Origin: Hysterangium stoloniferum
Lineage: Eukaryota; Basidiomycota; Agaricomycetes; Hysterangiales; Hysterangiaceae
Direction: 5' to 3'
DNA: 64,000 nt
Assembly (NCBI GenBank): GCA_015178975.1
Contig: WHVD01000017.1
Coordinates: forward strand, 1 to 64,000
The notes under the pieces: model-generated
Database searches by the model: none
What the model saw: only the letters and a program-made list of their open reading frames with translations
Told to the model about the DNA's origin: nothing
Shown here: positions 58,335 to 64,000 of the stretch, piece after piece
How the letters are laid out: the number at the start of each line of letters is the position of its first letter
Position numbering within the stretch: the first letter of the stretch is position 1
Position numbers and translations under genes: made by a program

Positions 58335-59657
58335 TGTAATGTATTCAGGGGATTCTCTTAGATAGCTCAATATATGCTATAGTGTCACAGAGCTTCAACA
58401 ATAAAACAAGCAAAGGTCCAGTAATTTAAATACTGATAGATTAATGAGCTGCACTATTAAGCTTAAACAACTCAAATCAATGCTTATTTTGATTATTGAA
58501 AGGTTCAATAGAACTGTGTATGACTCTTTTAGCAATAAAAGAACTATTCCTTGAGAATAGGGGCTAGAAGCTGAATATATGCACAGTAACTTAGCAGAGA
58601 CTTGATATAAAGCTTCGGATTCTTGTATGCCTATTTGTAACTATTAATAGTTATTTAACAAGGTGTTAAATAATTTATTAATAGAGAAAATAATTTGTAT
58701 TGGATTATCTGAGTGCTTGTACTTGATTAATTCAATAAACTTAGGGCTGGGCCTTGAGTAATCTAGTATTGGCAGGGATTTCAGTAAGGATACTTAGATA
58801 CTTATTAGGTTTATTATCTAATTAATAAGCCTAAAGGGTAGCTGTGAGGCTGGGGGAACTTAGATGATTAGCTAAGTTCAAGAGTTGCTGACAAAGATTC
58901 AAGATGCTGCAAGTGTAGGTGCTTGCAATGAGTGTATCAGACTAAGGCTATTATTGTCCTTAGGATGATTAGATAACCTTCTGAGCTGTGCAGTAAAATG
59001 TGTGTGTGATAGATGATTTTATTGGAAACTTGGCCCTCCTTATATACATTTTGATAACTCAATGATTAGCTAACTATTTAGTTTATGAGGTCATTAGTTA
59101 GATCATAATGACCTCATATTCTACTCATTATTTACCCTTTATTTATCATGATTCCCTTCTCTGAGACAAGGGTTCTAACCTCTTGCTTGAACATGAAGGT
59201 TCAAGGCCGCGGTCCCGGGACGGAAGCAAACGATGAGTCGGCGGAATCTAATAATAACTCGGGTAGTCACATTCGTGACCTGTGTGACTCGGATAGTCAC
59301 ATTCGTGTCCTGTGTGACTCAGGTAGTCACATCCGTGACCTGTGTGACATCCCGACATCGGAGGCTTATCTAATAGGTCACATGACTCCAAAAATGCGCA
59401 AACTAGGCTGCAGCAAGGTGCCGAAAGGTAATAACTAAGTAAATAAAATATAAATGATTAGTTAAAAATTATAATAAATTAACTAAGATATAATAGCATA
59501 ATATGAGTTCATATATGCTATTATTATGTGAAGTTAAAAGGAATAGAGCCTTATATTTCACAATAAAAATATAATAAAAATACAATAAATTCGAGAAAAT
59601 ATTAAAAAATTCAAAGAAAATTAAGAGAAAATTATGAGATAAAGCTGATACCTCACA
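58335..59657. repeat. 1,323-bp solo LTR-like insert, distinct family
   Basis: TGTAATGTATTC...GATACCTCACA flanked by perfect 5-bp duplications GTTGG (58330-58334 and 59658-59662). No pol sequence. AT-rich apart from a CpG-containing patch around 59200-59360. A solo LTR or other short retroelement is possible. Confidence 0.8.
59263..59352. repeat. three 30-bp tandem units with internal dyad
   Basis: Each unit has GTAGTCACATTCGTGACCTG-type sequence followed by TGTGAC, so GTCAC and GTGAC recur as inverted half-sites. In one frame the units encode SHIRDLCD-like repeats, probably incidental. Confidence 0.9.
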
Positions 59658-60292
59658 GTTGGGGAGTCGAGAAGATACAGGAAGTCAGAGGTTGAGAGAT
59701 AGATGCGTCAGAGCCTGTGGGCACCAACTAGTGAGAGCGGTGTAATTCAAAGAGGAGTTTAGAGTGGAAAATGTACTAGATTACTGGGGAGAATCTAAGC
59801 TGATTTTCTGACTGGATTGTATGTACAACATCTGCCAGACTATATAGACTGTGGAATGAATAACATACCAAATCCCAGTAATAATGAAAATGAAACTAGC
59901 AAACATAAAACGAGATACGTAAAGACCAAATTTGGTGTTAGGAACAGGATGGAATGGAGCAGAGTCCGAATTGTGACAGGTCATAAACCATAACGGGAAA
60001 TGGAGCGGGAGCGGAGTCCGAATCGTGACAGGTCATTTGACTATAATGGGAACGGGGCTCAGTTAGAGGGATGGTGGGTTTTCCGAGCAGGGTCCAGTGA
60101 CTGATGTGTGGGATGAGGTCAGACATAGACAGGGACGGAGTCTGGCAGGTATTTCTTAGATTATATAATACCAACCATTGTTCCAACTGGGTCCATATGG
60201 TGTACAGCTCTGAGTTCAGTGTGTATATGATCTAATAGGAATGGCACTTAAGATTATATCCTTAAGTACAGTGTAAGACCAAACCTACCCAA

Positions 60293-60365
60293 GGTCAGAT
60301 GGTGTAGTGGTTAACATCTTTGTTATGTAATCAAGAGATCCTGGGTTCAATCCCCAGTCTGGCTA
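60293..60365 (+). tRNA. tRNA-like sequence, probably a tRNA pseudogene
   Basis: A 7-bp acceptor stem (GGTCAGA with TCTGGCT, two G-U pairs), 4-bp D stem, T stem CTGGG/CCCAG with loop TTCAATC, and A- and B-box sequences are present, with TTTT at 60370. The anticodon arm is poor: stem TTTGT/TCAAG has one mismatch and the loop TATGTAA lacks U33. Normal numbering gives anticodon TGT (Thr), but the lesion suggests a decayed gene or a tRNA-derived SINE head. Confidence 0.5.
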
Positions 60366-60404
60366 TTCATTTTCTACATTACTTGTATGTCATTTGTGCA
60401 TATT

Positions 60405-60655
60405 TTAAAGATGAAATTTCAGGTAATTAAATATAAACTCATAGAATAAGTTGTCATGGCCAGAAGGAATAGTCTCAGGATTATTCAGTAAATTTTGTAT
60501 ATTCAATAAAGTGTGACCATCCTCCCACTGAGAGGTATGTATATGATGTCCCCTCCTCAACCTGTTCTTGTATGTAGTGATATCATATGTCAATGTTGTT
60601 TAACCTGTGTATTGTGCTTTCTATTTTTAGTCAAAAGGACTGCTCCCAAATTGTC
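60405..60655 (-). pseudogene. Copia-2 RNase H, right part (inverted)
   Basis: Minus strand reads DNLGAVLLTKNRKHNTQVKQ, the DN-x-GA motif of Copia RNase H, then decayed C-terminal sequence. It continues the frame interrupted at 45219 (LAILYN). Part of it (60405-60530) matches 32840-32985. Confidence 0.8.
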
Positions 60656-60660
60656 ATTGT

Positions 60661-60737
60661 TGTTAAGTGCTGTGTTGTTAAGTTCTGGATCTCCAGGTGG
60701 GATTCCTGGTGGATACTCTGGACACTTCCCAGAACAT
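60661..60737 (-). repeat. inverted ends of LTR A and LTR B
   Basis: 60661-60670 TGTTAAGTGC is the end of LTR A. 60671-60675 TGTGT is the complement of the LTR B duplication ACACA. 60676-60732 is the end of LTR B. 60733-60737 AACAT is the complement of the LTR2 duplication. Confidence 0.85.
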
Positions 60738-60896
60738 TGTTACGACTGGAATTCCTGCCAGACTCTGGGTACTAACTTATATGCACCTGTGCCCTATATG
60801 CACCAATTGTCAGTTTACTGGAATTCCCACCAGACTCCGTACATCAGACTTGTCCACATTCAACTTTGTTATGTCATGTATCAGTCACCGGAATAC
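60738..60896 (+). repeat. inverted terminal part of LTR2
   Basis: TGTTACGACTGGAATTCC...CAGTCACCGGAATAC, matching the corresponding end of the solo LTR at 61367. Confidence 0.85.
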
Positions 60897-61366
60897 TGTT
60901 AGAAAACAGTTACACAAAACTATTTGGGTTAACCTAGATTATTTGGGTTAAACAAGATTATTTGGGTTATGATGTATTCTCTTGTATACAAGCAAACTTT
61001 CAAATATATTTCATATAATTTAAATTTAGTTGGTTTAGAGAGTTAACCAGAACTATCTGGGGTACCAATCCCCATTGTGCAATTTATTCCAAAAGAATAA
61101 TCTACAGATGATTGTTTGACTAAATTTTGTCAGATATAGGATAAATATTAATATTTTTGCATTCTTCAGAGTGATACCTAATCAACTGAATTTGATTAAA
61201 TATTAATTCTACAGCAAACAATATGAATGTATATACTTTAGTGGACAAATAACTTTTAAAGTTTTGGGTTATCCTCTGTGAGTGATAAACCGTCACTGAG
61301 AGGCTACATGGTCAGTCTCCATTTCATGTAGTTCAGCAATGACCAGTGAACTATACACTTGGTGTG
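60897..61366 (+). repeat. repeat X, reverse copy
   Basis: Three 19-bp tandem units (about 60915-60975) and 61062-61278 match 32741-32816 and 31420-31633 in reverse. No gene. Confidence 0.65.
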
Positions 61367-62174
61367 TGTTATGACCAGAATTCCCGCCAGACTCTGGGCA
61401 CTAACGTATATGCACCTGCACCCTACATGTACCAATTATCAGTTTACCAGAATTCCCACCAGACTCTGTACATCAGACCTGTCCATGATTGACCTTAGTT
61501 ACTTCATGTATCAGTCACCGGAATACCCGCCAGACTCCATCCCTGTCTATCTCTGACCCCATCCCATGCATCAGTCACCGGATCCCACTCAGAAAACCCA
61601 TCAGCTCTCTAACTGAGCCCCATTTCCATTATAGTCAAATGACCTGTCACAATTCAGACTCCACTCCCACTCCATTCCCATTATGGTTTATGACCTGTCA
61701 TGATTTGGACTCCGCTCCATCCTGTTCCGTTCCTAATACCAAGTTTGGTGTTTACTTATCTCGTTTTATGTTTGCTAGTTCCATTTTCATTATTACTGGA
61801 TTTGGTATGTTAGTCATTCCACAGTCTATATAGTCTGGCAGATGTTGTACATACAATCCAGTCAGAAAATCAGCTTAGATTCCCCCCAGTAATCTTAGTA
61901 TATTTTCCACTCTAAACTCCTCTTTGAATTACACCGCTCTCGCTAGTTGGAGCCCACAGGCTCCAACACATCTATCACTCTACCTCTGATTTATCTATCT
62001 TGACCCCCCAACCTCTCGACCCACGAACCTTGCCCAGACTCCCCGGGATTCCCGTCCACCCATTTGAAATTGGACAAGATGATCTCGCAAGGGCACAGCC
62101 TATAAGCTGAAGCCAAGTCCTACCAGATTTCCCACAGGTTTCTCCAGAAACCATCCATGTATGCAAACCTAACA
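61367..62174 (+). repeat. solo LTR, LTR2 family (808 bp)
   Basis: TGTTATGACCAG...AAACCTAACA with perfect duplications GTGTG (61362-61366 and 62175-62179). Contains AGTCAGAAAATCAGC (61862-61876, the RNA-start block) and the shared block in reverse (about 62093-62118). Confidence 0.95.
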
Positions 62175-62797
62175 GTGTGTTCTAGTTTACCAAAGATAGC
62201 TCATGTAATGCTAATATTTCAACAGTATGATGTGACATGCTGGATCATGTGTCTGTTTGGGTCCACTATGATTCACAACTGTTACATATGTACAATGTCA
62301 CAAAAATGCATTATACATATATGCTACTAGTCTGAGTTGGAAAATGTTTCCCTCAGTTCTCATTTACTTATACAAGACTGAGGTTAGATATTCTAGAAAT
62401 AATGCTCTATAACAAATACTGATTTGTTATTAGTATATTTGTTATAGGTTAGCAGTTATAGAATATAGGTCTCATTTACTTTATATGAGACTGAGTATAT
62501 TTGTTATGGCTTCAATTATCAATGAGTGATACCCTCTGGCCAATATCAATACTTGAAAATGAGCTATAATACAGTGGGACCACTCCCCAGTCCACATCAT
62601 GATCGTCATATGGAGTGAGGTTGGATGTGGCATTGGTGGATGTCCCTCGCATCATAATAATCGTTGGGGGGGGGGGGGGGGGGTCATAACAATTTCGCTC
62701 TCTTTGGCACTGGAAGCATCCGCTTTGTTAACAGTGTACATGAAAGGCATATTTCATTTCGCACACCGATTCCTCCGTCCAAACTTCCACCTCGTCT
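62175..62797. other. no gene seen; contains an 18-bp poly-G run
   Basis: AT-rich sequence with imperfect copies of TCTCATTTACTT...GAGACTGAG (about 62350-62500), then more balanced composition from about 62580. G18 lies at 62666-62683. Confidence 0.5.
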
Positions 62798-63005
62798 TCA
62801 GACAGTGGTACGCGTTGGTCGTATTCGCGTGTTCGGTAACATCAACTGAGCCCGTGTTTGATACAGTTCCGTCATCCTCAAAGCTTCACCCAGAATCTTT
62901 CGCCTTATTCCCGCGTCGATGATCTGCTCGTGTCGTTCCAAACGCAAAAAGATTGTAGCCACTTGACCTCTCGTAGGAGGATCTCCCCCGGTATGATATC
63001 CTGGC
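62798..63005 (-). CDS. hypothetical helical ORF or exon
   Basis: Minus-strand open stretch with plausible coding character: VATIFLRLERHEQIIDAGIR, then EALRMTELYQTRAQLM, ending at TGA 62800-62798. A stop lies upstream in frame near 63007, so this would need to be an exon or a remnant. No family recognised. Base composition differs from the transposon debris. Confidence 0.25.
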
Positions 63006-63444
63006 TCCTAAGAGTTGTCTCATTGGAAGTTGACATTGGTGCGCTTTTTCGGTGCAGTTAGCCAGAGAGTTAATTTCCAGGTGTGGCTGTGCTCATACAG
63101 GATTCACGTGTTTCATCCCATCCTTTTTTAAACAACTTCAAAGCTCACTCAGTCTCATTCAATAATATAGGCTCCAATATACCTTTTATTTCTGCACTAA
63201 TTCTTTGCATTTCGTCAGATCGTCTACTGCAGAAAATGTAGTCAAAAGAATGATAACGTATTATTTGAGATAACAGTTATCCTAAATAAATACTAACTAA
63301 TTATTAATATTTCCGGATGTGGGACATTGAGTTGCCGGCCCCACATCTTAGCTTCAGTGAGCTGCTGACTCGTTACACTGGAACGTGATGGAGTCGTCGG
63401 GGATCTTTACTGATATTATATTATATTATCAATAGAAAAGACAC
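63006..63444. other. no gene recognised
   Basis: Mixed composition with AT-rich ATTATATTATATTATC just before the small ORF at 63445. No repeat match found elsewhere in the window. Confidence 0.4.
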
Positions 63445-63633
63445 ATGGCATCCCCGAATAGTTTGGCGAGCCGTCACAGCATAATGTGGCAACTTCAGAG
63501 TGTTTTGAGCGCTATATTCCAGGGCAATGCGGCCTTCCTGTACATCCACAGCAGGAGAGACGCTGCCCTTCTATGGCGCAGGCAGACGGTGTTGTTTGGA
63601 CCGTATCTCTGGGCCTGGAACCCTTTCAATTAA
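63445..63633 (+). CDS. hypothetical 62-aa ORF
   Basis: ATG to TAA with even codon use (MASPNSLASRHSIMWQLQSV onward). Not recognised. It is followed at once by TGTAAGT and, downstream, by pyrimidine-rich AG sites (about 63670 and 63710), so a spliced low-copy gene starting here is possible. An upstream TATA-like run lies near 63415. Confidence 0.25.
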   Translation: MASPNSLASRHSIMWQLQSVLSAIFQGNAAFLYIHSRRDAALLWRRQTVLFGPYLWAWNPFN

Positions 63634-64000
63634 TGTAAGTTTTATTTCCCTCTTTAATCTGTTTTCAATAGCTATTAACTAACTTTCTTTGATTATTTCT
63701 ACATCATCATAGACCATAGGCACAGCTCCAACCACTGACCCCACCGCTTGCTCAGGTCCTCTACCAGACTAGGAGAGAAGTTGGGAGCCTGTATAGCAAG
63801 ACACTGGCAAGGTATGGATAAAGGGGCTCATAACATCATCATATTACCTCTAACTACCTCTCTCCCCCAAAACACATCATGAACCAATGCCAGCACCGCC
63901 TCTGCTGTCGTCTCCGACACCAGGCACGAACAACAAGCATGGATGACCCGGCACCACCTGCACCGCTGTGAGCCTGCGCCCGCAAGGCGGATTGTGAGAG
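63634..64000. other. end of window, possible exon sequence
   Basis: GC-richer from about 63720 with short open stretches; no domain recognised and no similarity to the repeats seen elsewhere here. Confidence 0.3.

Larger units (their letters stand above)
58138..60152 (-). repeat. LTR2 (related to Gypsy-1 LTR), split and partly inverted
   Basis: Starts TGTTAAGGGTGCG after ATGTT (58133-58137). It is interrupted by a 1,323-bp TG...CA insert and resumes at 59663. The sequence leaves LTR similarity at GGCAGGTAT (60144-60152). Its missing terminal ~160 bp is found inverted at 60738-60896, followed by AACAT, the complement of ATGTT. Confidence 0.8.
60153..60892. other. inverted chromosomal segment (~740 bp)
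   Basis: Bounded by GTAT (60149-60152) and ATAC (60893-60896). Flipping it rejoins LTR2, places its second duplication correctly, restores the ends and duplications of LTR A and LTR B, and continues the Copia-2 reading frame. Confidence 0.85.

Noticed and set aside
15744-62174. Minus-strand frames repeated in every Gypsy-1-type LTR (about 60-180 residues, for example at 16077, 31931, 57434)
   Set aside because: They read LTR sequence, vary between copies with many stops, and have no domain; shared only because the LTR is repeated.

Overview
This window looks like a fungal transposon graveyard, most likely from an Agaricomycete (Basidiomycota) with a large repeat-rich genome. That placement is an inference from the mix of Ty3 chromoviruses, Copia, Helitron and Tc1/mariner elements, the 48-54 bp GT-AG introns, and decay concentrated at CpG. 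I see no ribosomal RNA, no CRISPR array and no complete recognisable host gene.

Layout. 1-10.3 kb: two Helitron RepHel copies in tandem; the second is split by a 1.56-kb Tc1/mariner element. 10.3-13.3 kb: a 65-bp minisatellite, Tc1 remnants, an inverted-repeat module and LTR debris. 13.3-25.3 kb: a Copia element whose reverse transcriptase is split by an 8.15-kb Ty3 chromovirus on the minus strand, with two 842-bp LTRs. 25.5-27.9 kb: gag/protease end of a second minus-strand Ty3 element. 28.4-30.4 kb: plus-strand Ty3 fragment joined to a tyrosine recombinase remnant. 30.4-38.3 kb: LTR and DNA-transposon debris with two solo LTRs. 38.3-43.6 kb: two chromovirus fragments head to head, forming a large inverted repeat. 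43.8-60.9 kb: an LTR nest inside a second Copia element, containing a 10.8-kb Ty3 element with one 1,527-codon open frame and two extra ORFs after pol. The right edge of the nest was inverted afterwards. 61.4-62.2 kb: a solo LTR. The last 1.8 kb may be lower-copy sequence.

Strongest points. (1) Two Ty3 elements carry an 11-nt site beside the LTR that complements the predicted first 11 nt of their own RNA, the Tf1/sushi self-priming arrangement; the two 11-mers differ but spacing is identical. (2) The chromovirus carries a spliced accessory gene on the opposite strand with its own TATA box, and its introns are conserved in a diverged copy. (3) A 740-bp inversion at 60.15-60.89 kb is resolved by split LTR halves, complementary target-site duplications and an interrupted Copia reading frame. 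(4) A 15-bp LTR block is shared across otherwise different LTR families on both strands.

Nearly every coding region is broken, often by TGA where relatives have CGA. Identities and counts were judged by eye, without alignment software.
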